A stretch of DNA of 64,000 bases from Strongylocentrotus purpuratus (GCF_000002235.5 NW_022145596.1:2942852-3006851); one strand, 5' to 3'; shown: positions 24,451-35,857, counted from the first letter of the stretch. A program made the numbers and translations. Notes: generated by a model from the sequence alone, not told the origin.

Positions 24451-25273
24451 ACCTGTAGTGTGGTCCCTAGCTAGCTGGCAAAGCTGAATATGGGTTATCC
24501 AGTCGTTTCATTCATTAAGTATAATTATACTTGTATTAGTGGGGGCTGTTAGCGATATTTTGGTGTAGATTCTTCTAAAAGCACCAACTTTGCCCCAGAG
24601 GTAGATTATACCATACTATTACGATTTCTGCCGGACGCCAAGAAGGGCGCTCTCTGGGACTGCCATATTGGGCAAATCCAAAATGGCCGCCATCTGAGTT
24701 AAAGGTCAAGCGTAGTTCCAAAAGGAAAGCGCTTGTATGATTATAGTTTATATATTTATAGGGTTTTGGGGGTCAGAGAATCTGATTTTGATGTTCTTTC
24801 ATTGATTTGAGGTCTCCTTGGGGCTGCCTTACTGGTCATATTGGTCAAATCCAAAATGGCCGCCATCTGAGTTACAGGTCAAGTATAGTTATGAAAGGAA
24901 ATGGGCTAGTATGATAAAAGTTGATGAATTCATTGGTTTTCCGGGGTCGGATAATCTGATTATGATGTTCTTTTATCCATAAGCGAGTTCGTAATTGCAC
25001 ACTCCGCATGCGCCAAAATCGGGAACGAACTTTTACAAAGGTCACATACATAAAGAGAGCTGAGAGAGGAACTGTAATTTGTTTTGTGTGCTGGCCTTTC
25101 CTTTGTGAATGATCACATCTGACACATCAGTCACTGAAAATCATTTCTGAATGTCGGACTTGGTTCTTTATAGTAAACTTTACTTGAAATCTGGTCATCG
25201 GTAAATTATTATCGGCATTATCCAAGTCGTTTTCGTTTTCGCTGGCTGCCCGCCGTATCAATAAACGAAATTA

Positions 25274-25367
25274 ACAAAAGACTTAACTCCGTTTCGTTGA
25301 CAATCAGCCGTAGACGAGAGTCTTCATGCATGGCTGATTGTCAACGAAACGGAGTTAAGTCTTTTGT
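25274..25367. repeat. 36-bp perfect inverted repeat with 22-nt loop
   Basis: Arms 25274-25309 and 25332-25367 are exact reverse complements, running from ACAAAAGACTTAACTCCG outward-in to GACAATCAGCC. Weaker pairing extends outward to about 25225 and 25410 (CGTTTTCGCTGG against its mirror CCAGTGAAAACG). A transcript would form a long hairpin. Confidence 0.85.
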
Positions 25368-25739
25368 CAAATCTGCTTTTTGCTACGGCAGGCACCCAGT
25401 GAAAACGAATTCGTTTGTTAAAATTATGAAAATGTAAGGGCTACTTTAAACAAACAGAACTTTGTTATTCCTCGCTCATTTTTCCTGATTGAGGTGTCAT
25501 ATGAAAGGGCAGAAACTCAACTTTCTAGAAATGTGAATTTTTCTTCGAAATTCAGATACCGCCCCCGCCAAATGTCTTTTTGGTTTCCTTCCTTCAAATT
25601 GCTTTTAATCACTCATGCGTGAAATATGCATCATCTGAGTAGCATCAACTGAAAGAGGAGACTCTAAGCTTTCCAAATATGTATCATTTATTAATTATGG
25701 TTGTGATTAAGTTATGATAAAACATCGATACTTCTCGGT

Positions 25740-25775
25740 TTTCGTTTTTTCTGGGACGCCCTGTATATATATATA
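25740..25775. mobile_element. possible mariner-type terminus
   Basis: The segment tttctgggacgccctgtata, followed by a TA-repeat, resembles the terminal CAGGGTGTCCC sequence of mariner-like elements on the minus strand. No second end was found. It abuts the 780-bp duplication. Confidence 0.3.
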
Positions 25776-25786
25776 TACAAATTATT

Positions 25787-27280
25787 TATTGGGCTTATTT
25801 TGCTTTCTAATGGATCCGTACAATATGGCACAGCTTTAGGGGCCTGGAAGAGCCCCTACCGGGGGTTCCAGGGCGGAGCCCCAGGATGCTCTCGAGTTTA
25901 TTTGACTTTCAAGAGAAAGTGTCCTTTAAGATATGAGGAGACTTTTTATTTCATAAATGAAGTGAAAGGACTCTTGAAAATAAAATAGCCCTTTCAGTTT
26001 CATTTCATTTTTAGAAATAAACTCTAATCCATCCTTTGATATTTAAACTGCACCGCTCCTACTGTGTGTTTTTTTCACACTCTCCCTGATCTATAAAGGG
26101 TGCTTTTTTATTTGATCATCAACAGAAGCAATATGCTAGGCCACGAACTTTTCGAAGCGTGACCAGATTCAATGTATGCTTAAATGGGGGCATTAATGTA
26201 CGTAGAAAAAAACAGGATTAAGATCCCATGCAACGCTTCGAAATTTAAAAAGAAGAATAAGAAAAATAAAGTTTGAGATTCAACCTTTATGTCTAGACGT
26301 TGCATAATGCAATTCGTTTTGGTATTTTATTCCATCTCAGAGTGATTATAGAAGTTATTTTTTAAGGATAATAAAGATAAAGCTATCCGGGTTTTTTAAA
26401 GATAATGCGTCAAAACAAGTCGAACAAGCTGTTTATTTTCTTTATTCATGGTCTGTTTCTACTGTTTTATCTATTTTCATTGCCAACCCTCGAAAACGAA
26501 TTTAGTATGCATTTCACAGACGAAGTTTGCATAGGAGAACTATATATATATATATATATGTATATATATTGGGCTTATTTTGCTTTCTAATGGATCCGTA
26601 CAATATGGCACAGCTTTAGGGGCCTGGAAGAGCCCCTACCGGGGGTTCCAGGGCGGAGCCCCAGGATGCTCTCGAGTTTATTTGACTTTCAAGAGAAAGT
26701 GTCTCTAAGATATAAAGAGAGGTTATTTCTTCAATGAAGTGAAAGGACTCGTGAAAATAAAACAGCCCTTTCATTTCATTTTAGAAATAAACTCTAATCC
26801 ATCCCTTGATATTTAAATTGCACTGCTCCTACTTCGTGCTTTGTTCACACTCTCCCTGACCTATAAAGGGTGCTTTCTCTATTGATCATCAACAGAAGCA
26901 AAATGCTAGGCCACGAACTTTTCGAAGCGTGACCAGATACAATGGGGGCATTGATGTATGTAGAAAAAAAGGATTAAGATCTCATGTAACGCTTCGAAAT
27001 GTAAAGAAGAATGAGAAAACTAAAGTTGAGATTCGACCTTATGTCTAGACGTTGCTTAATGCATTTCGTATTGGTATTATCTCCCGTCTGACAGTGATTA
27101 TAGACGTTATTTATATGGATATAAAGATAAAGCTGTCCGGGTCTTTGAATATAATGCTTCAAAACAAATCGAACAAGCTGTTTATTTCTTTATTCATGGT
27201 CTGTTTCTACTGTTTATCTATTTTCCTTGCCAATCCTCGAAAACGAATTTATTATGCATTTCACAGAGGAAAGTTTGCAT
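25787..27280. repeat. direct duplication with 780-bp period
   Basis: The sequence starting tattgggcttattttgcttt at 25787 starts again at 26567. The first ~120 bases of the copies look identical; later parts differ by small indels and substitutions. The second copy ends near 27280. Each copy ends with an ACGAATTT..ATGCATTTCACAGA segment, and the first copy is followed by a TA-repeat. No protein is recognisable. Confidence 0.85.
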
Positions 27281-28037
27281 ATTGATGAAACATATGGGCA
27301 CAGGCCAAGATTTAACCCACTCAAGTGTGAATTTGGCGCATCTTCCCTCATCTTCTTCAACCAGGAAATGGACTTCATTGTAGCCTTAGGACAGGATGGT
27401 GAAATAAATTGATAAAAGAACATCATAATCAGATTATCCGACCCCGGAAACCCCATGAATTCATCAACTTTTATCATACTGGTCCTTTTCCTTTTGAAAC
27501 TACGCTTGACCTTTAACTCGGATGGCGGCCATTTTTTATTTGGCCAATATGGCCAGCATGACAGCCCCAAGGAGACCTGCAATTGATACAAGCGACATCA
27601 TAATCAGATTTTCTGACCCAGAAAACCCCTTACAATATAATTTTTTTGACCAATATGACCAGTATGGCAGACCCTACGAGACCTCAAATCGATGAAAGAA
27701 CATCAAATCAGATTCTCTGACCCCCAAAACCCATAAATATATTAACTATTATCATACAACCGCTTTTCCTTTTGGAACTACGCTTGACCTTTAACTCAGA
27801 TGGCGGCCATTTTGGATTTGCCCAATATGGCATACCCAGAGGGTGCCCTTCTTGGCGTCCGGAAGAAATCGTAAAAGTATGGTATAATCTACCTCTGGGC
27901 CAAATTTGGTGCTTTTAGAAAAATCTGCACCAAACAACCCATATTTAGCCCTAACAACCTCCACTATATTGACTTTGTATATGTGTGGAATAGAGTACGG
28001 ACATTCGGTGCGGCAGGCGGACTATTGGTGCGAGACC

Positions 28038-28233
28038 CAGTGGCGGATCCAGGGGGGGGGGGGGGGGGGGGGTCCGGGCCCCCCCCCCTTGAGAAAAAAA
28101 TCATGTAAAATCACGTGATTTTTTACCTTTTTTGGGGTTGGGCCCCCCCCCCCCCCTGGCGCTCAAGGGGGGGGGGGGGGGGGGGTGCAAATTGAAATTT
28201 TTTTTGAGGGTCAAAAAAAAAAATGTGCTCCCT

Positions 28234-28280
<47 letters not shown>

Positions 28281-28378
28281 ACTGAGCGAATTTTTGGCCG
28301 CTCGTTTTCCAAATTTTCGGGAGCAAAAAAAAAAAAAAGTTGGGCCCCCTCCCCTAAGAAATCCTGGATCCGCGCCTG
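28038..28378. mobile_element. 341-bp hAT-type MITE with perfect 8-bp target duplication
   Basis: The ends are CAGTGGCGGATCCAGG and, on the other strand, CAGGCGCGGATCCAGG (14 of 16 match). GCGAGACC flanks both sides (28030-28037 and 28379-28386). An 8-bp duplication with CAG...CTG ends is typical of hAT. The interior is dominated by G and C homopolymers, including a C run of 46 nt (28235-28280), so the two halves can pair. It is non-coding. Confidence 0.85.
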
Positions 28379-28453
28379 GCGAGACCTCTTCCGCACGGAT
28401 TGTCCGTCACACATTTGAGGCGCGCACGGAATGTCCGACACGGACATTCTGCG

Positions 28454-28525
28454 CGGATAAAATCCGCACCGATCGTCCGCTCTCGATCGATCTCTAATAG
28501 TCGGACGATCGGTGCGGGTTATATT
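28454..28525. repeat. hairpin CGCACCGATCGTCCG / CGGACGATCGGTGCG
   Basis: Perfect 15-bp arms are separated by about 24 nt. TCCG/CGGA-rich sequence of similar type lies on both sides of the MITE at 28038-28378, so that MITE appears to have inserted into this older repeat. A ccggtgtgacc motif is shared (inverted) with about 21238 near the left-end fragment at 21035. Confidence 0.6.
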
Positions 28526-29370
28526 CTATGTGGTCACACCGGCTATTTCGCCGCTATTTCGCCGCCTAAAAATTGAAAACTTTTCTGAACGTATGGTGGC
28601 GAAATATGTATTTTTGGCACAATTACAGTCAGTTTTTTCTTCAAATTTGAATTTTGCAACTGCATTCACCTCATTCGTTGTGTACGAAATGGGGGCTTCA
28701 ATTTTCATTCGGAAAAAAAAATTCTTTTGATCTGAAATTTTGCACATACTTCCATAAACCAAAATTGAGGGTTTATAGGAACGTCTAGGAAAAAGTTTGA
28801 AAAAACCCTGTGTATAAGGCTCGAAGCTTTTTGAGTACCATTTTAAGCAGATGATTTGGGTCTCAAAGTTGAAAGAGATTTGCCTCATTAAACAAAATGA
28901 TGTTGTGTTTATCTGGTGACTTACAATGCATATTTGTAAATGACTGTCTAGCTGTACACATTTTAGAGTGCAAACGATATTAACTTTCACTTACACATGT
29001 CTTATTGGAGGAGGAGCTCGATTACAAAATAACTATCATCAGAGAAGTTGAAGAGCGTCATCTTTCGGCAAGCGATATACGGAACTATCATCAATTCAAA
29101 ACGCGAATAGACATATTCAAATTGTATGCACACTTAAAAAGAAGGTTGTACTTGACAATCTGAAAGATTGCCCGATGCTTGCCCGACATAGCAACACTTA
29201 ATAAGTGCAGAATGGTTTCCAAGTATTGTAGTTCATTCATTAATAAGAAGTTAATGGAATAATTCGTCACTATAGGTCCTCAGGAAAGAAACAACCACAA
29301 ATTTGAATATGTTAGTAAACCGGTCCATTGCATAATGATTCTGTATAGTTATGTAGGACAAGCCATACTT

Positions 29371-30215
29371 CAAGTTCAAGTTCAAGTTCGTTTATTTACA
29401 CTCATCATTAAAAATACAAGAACATATACAATTAAATACGGAATAATCACACATAAAATATACATTCAACAACAACAAAATAACATAACATAATGGAAGT
29501 GAAGGGATGGGCTAAAAAGGAGTATGGTCCTTATGCTAGAGCCCATCCCTCAGTATAATATAAATAAAAGGTAAATTAAATGTTGTACGATTGGAAGCAT
29601 GACAAAAAGAGGGAAAACAAGGGGGAGGGTAAAGAGCCTGGTGAGTTAAAGCACGTAGGATTCAATTAAATACATTTTATATTTTAGTTTAAAGGTTTGA
29701 AGACTTTTGCAATTTCTTATATTTATTGGAATGGAATTCCAAATTTTTGGACCATCGAAAGATATTGACTTTTTCATTAAAGTTGTTTTAATTTGAGGTA
29801 AGTGGAAATTAGATGCATTACTAGTTTCATAATCATGAAAGGTCGAATTCAAATTAAAATACTTTAGAAGTGCACATGGTAAAGATTCATTTCGACACAA
29901 GTACATAAAGACTGCAATGTGATATTCACAGATATCAAATACATTGAGAAGCTTTAAGTTATAAAATATAGGTTTCGAATGAGCTCTGTAGTGTGAATTT
30001 GAAATTACCCGGATGGCTTTCTTTTGCATTTTGAGTATCCTATTCAGATTGGTTTAGCTTGTCATGGCCCATACTTCAGAACAGTAATATAAATGAGGAA
30101 GAATTAAAGTATTATATAACATTCTTAAAACACATTTTGGTAGAAATCTAAGTTTGTTTAGAATGCCAGTATTTTTTGAGATCTTGAATGTGATCCTCTA
30201 TAGCAGACAACACGT
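29371..30215 (-). mobile_element. 5'-truncated LINE (non-LTR retrotransposon), 3' end of ORF2
   Basis: Read on the minus strand, it encodes the thumb/C-terminal part of a reverse transcriptase: NTLILPHLYYCSEVWAM, then NRILKMQKKAIRVISN (the conserved LQKRAIRII element), then DGPKIWNSIPINIRNCKSL and LKYKMYLIESYVL, with the stop near 29646. One in-frame stop lies at 30054-30056. Beyond the stop comes a 3' UTR ending in a GAACTT hexamer repeat at 29371-29388, where the target-primed insertion would have started. The catalytic palm is missing. The clade is uncertain (CR1/L2-like or related). Confidence 0.8.
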
Positions 30216-30729
30216 CCTGTATTATAAGTAAGTAATGAAGTAACAAATAAATGAGAGTGGTGGTCTATTCATTTCTGGAAAGCTCTTGCTCATGAAGCTT
30301 AAGAAAAAAAATACCCTTTAAGTTAAGTTAACAGAAAAATTTAGATGAACATCTCCACATCGCTGCTTTATTTATATGTAATAGAAAAAAATAACACCTG
30401 TGAACAAAAATAAAGTGTATATGCTGTGATAAATCACATGATTCATGATATTGTTAAATTATTGGGCATCTTCTTCTGGTTATAATTGTTCTACCTATAT
30501 ATCAACAGTAATATTCCGACTGTTGAAAACATGTGAATGAATTTGTAACAAAGATTTATGCCCTAAATTTGATTACATTATGAATGGTAGTATCGTAATT
30601 GATGACAGTACTCGTGACTGGCTCCAAAACCAAGCCATACATAGATAGTTGCAATACACGGGTAAATATTCATTGATTTACTCAAAGTTTTTTTGATATG
30701 GTTAATCATGACCTGACTTGAGCTATTAC

Positions 30730-32383
30730 CAGGGGCGGCCGAGCGACTTTCAAAGTGGGGGGGGGGGGGGGCACCAACAAAAAAGGGCACCTACAGTGGG
30801 AAATCTCAAAGCGAAAATATACAATTTTTAGACATTGGTATATACCCCTACATTGTGATTACATTTTCAGGGATGATTTCAATATTTGTTTCTCTTCATA
30901 CATCATACAAGATATCGCTTAAGCATCAAACTTTACAGTTGGGTGTGATGTCTGAATATGCATTTACGAGCGAGCGAAGCGAGCGAGAACATTTTTAAAG
31001 ATCTGTGAGGTCGCAGTGCGAAAAATTACATCTTATAAAGAGGAAAAAAGCCAATCGTGATGGGGTTATAAGCACATTCTCATAACGGAAGACTGAAAAG
31101 ACCTTTGACAAGTAACATAATTATATAATCTTTAAATGCGAGCGAGCGCAGCGAGCGAACTTTGGGGGAAATTGCTCTTAGTCGCTTTAAATAAGGGGCA
31201 CGTTTAATGATTACATGAAAAGGGGACAATTATCGAAAGGGATAAGACACTTATTAGAAAGAAAAGGAGCACGTGTATAAGTACAAAGGATAATTATAAG
31301 AGGTGAAAATGAGGCATTTTTTCACTTGAAAAGAGGCACTCACCAGTGATGAAAAGGAGGCGTTTACGAAAATGGGAAATAGGCATTTGTTGACGGAAAA
31401 GGGGCACCCATCAGATTTTAATAGGGTCATTTATAAGAGGTGAAAAGGGGATAGGTCCCTTATTAGAAAGGAAAAGGGCACGTATCATTATTAAAAGGGG
31501 AATTATCAGAGTTGCAAAGGGGCACTGACCAGATATGAAAAGGGGGCACTTATGAAAATGTAAAAGGGGCACTTATAATAAAGGAAAATGTGCATTTGTT
31601 GAATGAAAAGGGGGCACCGTTCAGATGTTTAAAAGGGGCAGTTATGAGAAGGGGAAGTTATGAGAAGGGGGAGGAGCTCTCTCTTTTTAATGGGGGCACT
31701 TATCATAAGGAAAAGGGGCACTTATTAGAAAGGGAAAAGGGAAGTTATGAGAAGGGGAAGGAGCTCTCTCTTTTTAATGAGGGCACTTATCATAAGGAAA
31801 AGGGGCACTTATTAGAAAATAAGAGGGGCACATGTTAAAATGAAAGGTGCGCTCATCCGAGTTTAAAAAAGGGGTAGTTATTAAAAGGAGAAGGGGCACT
31901 TCTTACAAAGGAAAAAAGGGAAGGTTGTCAAAGTAAAAATAGCACCTCTTAGTTTTGAATAGGGCAATCATCAGAGGTGAAGGGGGCACTTATTAAAAGT
32001 GAAAAGGGGCACTTCTCGTACCTGAAAAGAGGCACTTACTAGAGATTAAAAAGGGCACTTATTCAAGATAATTTCAAGATTCATGAGAATGGAAAATGAA
32101 AATTTATTGCAAAGGAAAATGGGAACATGTCGAAGGAAAAGGGGCACGTGTCAAAAATAAAAAGGGCACTCGTCAGAGGTGAAAAGGGGAAAGGGGCACT
32201 TTTACTAAGTAATAGGGGCACTTGTCAAAGTAAAAGGGGCACCTTTCCTATGTAAAAGGGGCACTTCTTATTATACAAAATAAAAGGGGCACTTTTCCTA
32301 TGTAAAAAGGGGCATTTGGGGGGTATCTGAAAAAGTGGGGGGGGGGCACTGTGCCCCCCTGCCCCCCGGGAGGGCCGCCTCTG
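30730..32383. mobile_element. 1.65-kb non-autonomous hAT element with perfect 8-bp target duplication
   Basis: The ends are CAGGGGCGGCC and, on the other strand, CAGAGGCGGCC. The duplicated target GCTATTAC lies at 30722-30729 and 32384-32391. No transposase is present. The interior from about 31180 to 32320 is a degenerate short-period array (see separate entry), preceded by GAGCGAGCGAAGCGAGCGAG-type motifs near 30969 and 31140. Confidence 0.85.
31180..32325. repeat. degenerate minisatellite, AAAAGGGGCACTTAT-like unit
   Basis: Dozens of units of roughly 20-35 nt share the core aaaaggggcactta(t) followed by a variable gaa/aga-rich segment. Within it, a stretch of about 100 nt with gagctctctctttttaatg occurs twice (31675 and 31765). 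The array fills most of the hAT element 30730-32383. Confidence 0.85.
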
Positions 32384-33100
32384 GCTATTACTGCTGGGTA
32401 TATAGGCACTATAGTTGGAAAACATATAATAGACTTGTTTCTACGTTATACCGGGGAGAATTACAACTTAGTTGAAAGATTTCTTTGGGTGGCTGTAAAT
32501 TAGGAATCAATTCTTAATTTTATTTATTCATCCGCCATTCTTCCCCATTTTGATAACGCAGACATTTACTGACTGAGGTTGACTGTTTCGAAAAAATAAA
32601 CCTATCTTTATCAGAACTATAGAACAGCAATCATATACCAAAAAATCTATATTCCCTACTTCCACTTCTATCCCGTATCCGTGACACACAAAAATGCAAA
32701 AGCCTATCTCGGTGATTTTGACCAGAATATATAAAAGGCCTCACTCTAATCCCTCTAATCGAACCAAATGAATGTTAAACGCAAGTCTCAGTCTCTCAAA
32801 TACTGGCCTAATCTAAGAACCAATAGTTGTAAAATAATGTTCTGAGAGGAGCTTTGCTATATATATACAACAAAGCAGCCATCTAATATAAATTATGTAG
32901 AGTTTAATGGCTATGACGTGATGAAAAATACCTCATGGCCACTAAAAATGTGATTCTTAGTTCCCGACCGGAGTTTTGAAAATGAGGAGGGGCCCCATCA
33001 CGTATGTTCGATACAATTTTTCAGTAGGCCTGCATATATACCATCAAGTGCAATTGGATGATTTATAGGTCAATTTAAGCAACAATACACAGACTTAAAC

Positions 33101-33238
33101 CAGGCGCGGATCCAGGATTTTCCAATAGGGGGGGCCGGAAATTTGAAAATTGCGCAGACCGTTTTTTCAACTCAACATACCAATACTGACAAGGTCATAT
33201 TAGAAGCACCATACCGGTACAATTTTTGACATTTTCAT

Positions 33239-33286
<48 letters not shown>

Positions 33287-34988
33287 AGGGGGGCATAGAT
33301 AGCCTCTTGCCCGAAAAGTAATTTTCTGGTTTCACAATTCGAAATAGTGAGCGAAGCGACCGAGCAACAATTTGAGCTTAATATGTATTTTGTTAAAGTG
33401 TTATTTATTACCAAAATAAACTAGAAAAGATATCAAAAACTCATATTCGGGCAGCTTGCTATCCCCTCCCCCCCCCCCCATTACGCGCGAAGCGCGGAAG
33501 CTTTGACCTTTCTTTAAATGTTAGAGAAAGAAGACGATTTGTTGTACCATTCTCGACTCTTAATCCTTGTCTGAATTCAGTTTCCTCCCGCCCGCGCGAA
33601 GCGCGGAAGCTTTGGCCTTTCATTAATATTATTAGAGAAAAAAAAGAAGATTTGTTGTACCATTCTCGACTCTTAATCCTTGTTTGAATTCAGTTTTCCC
33701 CCTCCCGCGCGAAGCACGGAAACTTTGGCCTTTCGTAGTTTAATGAAATTATTAGAGAAAGATGATTCGTTGTTCCATTTTTCACTCTTAATCCTTCTCT
33801 GAATTGAGTTCCCCCCCCCCCTCCCCCTCCCGCGCGAAGCGCGGAAGCTTTGACGTTTTCTTTAATTATAAGGGAAAGGAGACGATTCTTTGTACTATTC
33901 TCGACTCTTAATCCTTGTCTGAATTCAGTTTTTCCCCGCCCGCGCGTAGCGCGTTAGCTATGACGGTTCATCAAATTATTAGAGGAAGAAGACGAATCGT
34001 TGTACCATTCTCGTCTCTTAATCCTTGTTTAAATTCAGTTTTCCCCCTCACGCGCAAAGCGCGGAAGCTTTAACGTTTCATTAACTATTAGAAAAATAAG
34101 AAGATTTGTTGTACCATTCTCGACTCTTATTACTTGACTAAAATCACCCCCCCCCTCCCTCCCACGAAAGCACGGAAGCTTTGGCCTTTCATAGTTTAAT
34201 GAAATTAATAGAGAAAGAAGACGATTCTTTGTACCGTCCTCGACTCCTTATCCTTGTCTGAATTGAATGCCCCCCCCCCTCCCGCGCGAAGCGCGGAAGC
34301 TTTGACGTTTCATTAAATTATTAGAGAAAGAAGGTGATTCGTTGTACCGTTCACGACTCTTAATCCTTGTCTGAATTGAGTTCCCCCCCCCTTCCGCGCG
34401 AAGCGCGGAAGCTTTGTCGTTTCATTAAATTATAAGGGAAAGGAGACAATTCTTTGTACCATTCTCGACTCTTAACCCTTGTCTGAATTCAGTTTTTCCC
34501 CGCCCGCGCGTAGCGCGTAAGCTTTGACGTTTTATTACAATATTAGAGGAGGAAGACTAATCATTGTACCATTCTCGTCTCTTAATCCTTGTTTGAATTC
34601 AGTTTTCCCCCTCCCGCGGGAAGCGCGGAAGCTTTGACTTTTCATTAAATTATTAGAGAATGAAGATGATTCGTTGTTCCATTCTCGTCTCTTAGTCCTT
34701 GTTTGAATTCAGTTTCCTCCCCACCCGCGCATAGCGCGTAAACTTCTGACGTTTCATTAAATTATTAGACAAAGAAGACGATTCGTTTTACCATTCCTTG
34801 TCTGATTTCAGTTGCCCCCCCCCCCCTCCCGACCGAGCGAAACGCGGAAGCTTTGACATTTCATTAAACTTTTAGAGAAAGAAGACGATTCGTTGTACCG
34901 TTCTCTATTTTCAATATTTTTTTTCTTTGTCTGCTCCTTTTTCGTCCTATGTCCTCTAACTGCCCTACCGCTCCTGGCTACGCGCCTG
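33101..34988. mobile_element. 1.9-kb non-autonomous hAT-like element
   Basis: The ends are CAGGCGCGGATCCAGGA and, on the other strand, CAGGCGCGTAGCCAGGA (15 of 17 match). The flanking 8-mers (ACTTAAAC / CTTTAAAG) only partly agree, so the target duplication is decayed or the boundary is a base or two off. The left part holds a 46-nt G run (33240-33285) and a GAGCGAAGCGACCGAG motif. The rest is a ~112-bp minisatellite. No coding sequence is seen. Confidence 0.75.
33475..34900. repeat. minisatellite, ~13 units of ~112 bp
   Basis: Each unit has a C-rich start, cgcgcgaagcgcggaagctt, then tgacgtttcattaaattatt, agagaaagaagacgattcgt, tgtaccattctcgactctta and atccttgtctgaattcagtt. Units begin near 33480, 33590, 33705, 33830, 33940, 34050, 34160, 34278, 34398, 34502, 34612, 34725 and 34835. 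The array is confined within the hAT-like element 33101-34988. Confidence 0.88.
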
Positions 34989-34999
34989 CTTTAAAGGGA

Positions 35000-35221
35000 A
35001 AATGAAACAATCATGATTGTGATAGCACACAAAAAATCACGGCCGGGAGCGTCATATCATAGTTTTTTGTAATCGGGCGAGGGCCGGGGCGTAGCGACAA
35101 AGCGAGATTTTGCAATGTTGAAATTATGCATTCTAGAAAATTCCGCTATGTTTCTTTCTAGCTATATTTCTAAATTTCCTGGGGGACATGTCTCCCTATC
35201 GGGCCCAGGATTGCCGCCCCT
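35000..35221. mobile_element. right-end fragment of a hAT-like element
   Basis: The segment ends ...GGATTGCCGCCCCTG, whose reverse complement CAGGGGCGGCAATCC resembles the terminus of the element at 30730. Upstream it carries a GGGGCGTAGCGACAAAGCGAG motif of the kind seen inside the other elements. The left end was not found; it may have been displaced by the element that ends at 34988. Confidence 0.4.
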
Positions 35222-35819
35222 GTCCATGATTACTACCAACATGAGTTCAAATACAAGCACAAGCGAGTTGGTATGAGCTGAATCCAAATGAAGGGCAAAA
35301 TAAGAGTTATGAAGCGGCCCTACCGTTAATTTAAAATTTGACTGTTGAGTATATAGCTTCTTTTTAAAAGACATCAAAAATATTGTGCCCTTTTCAAATT
35401 ACTCACTAAAGAGTGATGACCTTTGTAGTGCAGGGGCTGTTTTTTACGTTTAACTTTGAATCCGCGGCTCGAGATTTTATGCGGCAGGCCCGGCCCCCTC
35501 TATTCAATAACGTTTGCCAAGCCTTCTGGAATGACCCCAAATCTCCCGATTCAAGTTTTCCCTTATCCGTCGCTACTGTCACTTAGCGCCATTTCCTTGT
35601 CTTTCCCCCTTTTTCACCGACTTTTCTCTCCCCCCCCCCCCACCCACTCAGTATAGGGTACGCACATGTATGTTCCCTCTCTTTGAAAGCACCCCTCTAT
35701 CTCCGGTGTAAGTCAGTACGGGCCGGATTTTGTGTATTACGGGCCGGACTTTTTTGCGTGAAAAAAGTAACTCTTTATCGGAATTTTTGGGAACACAAAT
35801 TCGGTCCCTCCGACCCCGG

Positions 35820-35826
35820 AGTGGGG

Positions 35827-35857
<31 letters not shown>

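Larger units (their letters stand above)
24539..27964. mobile_element. 3.4-kb element with ~440-550-bp terminal inverted repeats
   Basis: The left arm (24539-24977) reappears inverted at 27413-27964, with matching outer ends (GTGGGGGCTGTTAG / CTAACAACCTCCAC) and TA on both flanks (24537-24538, 27965-27966). The arms are built of ~180-bp sub-units containing AAAATGGCCGCCATCTGAG and CTGATTATGATGTTCTTT; the left arm has two and the right arm has three. The interior carries a palindrome and a 780-bp direct duplication. No transposase is recognisable. TA duplication suggests a Tc1/mariner-like mobiliser, but foldback elements of other families are also possible. Confidence 0.65.

Noticed and set aside
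28526-28990. 154-codon minus-strand open frame
   Set aside because: There is no recognisable domain, and it overlaps the edge of a hairpin repeat. It is open for longer than most, but I see no splice partner or family motif.
31180-32325. Regularly spaced repeats that resemble a CRISPR array
   Set aside because: The repeat cores vary, the spacers are homologous to each other, the block lies inside a hAT element, and the DNA is eukaryotic.
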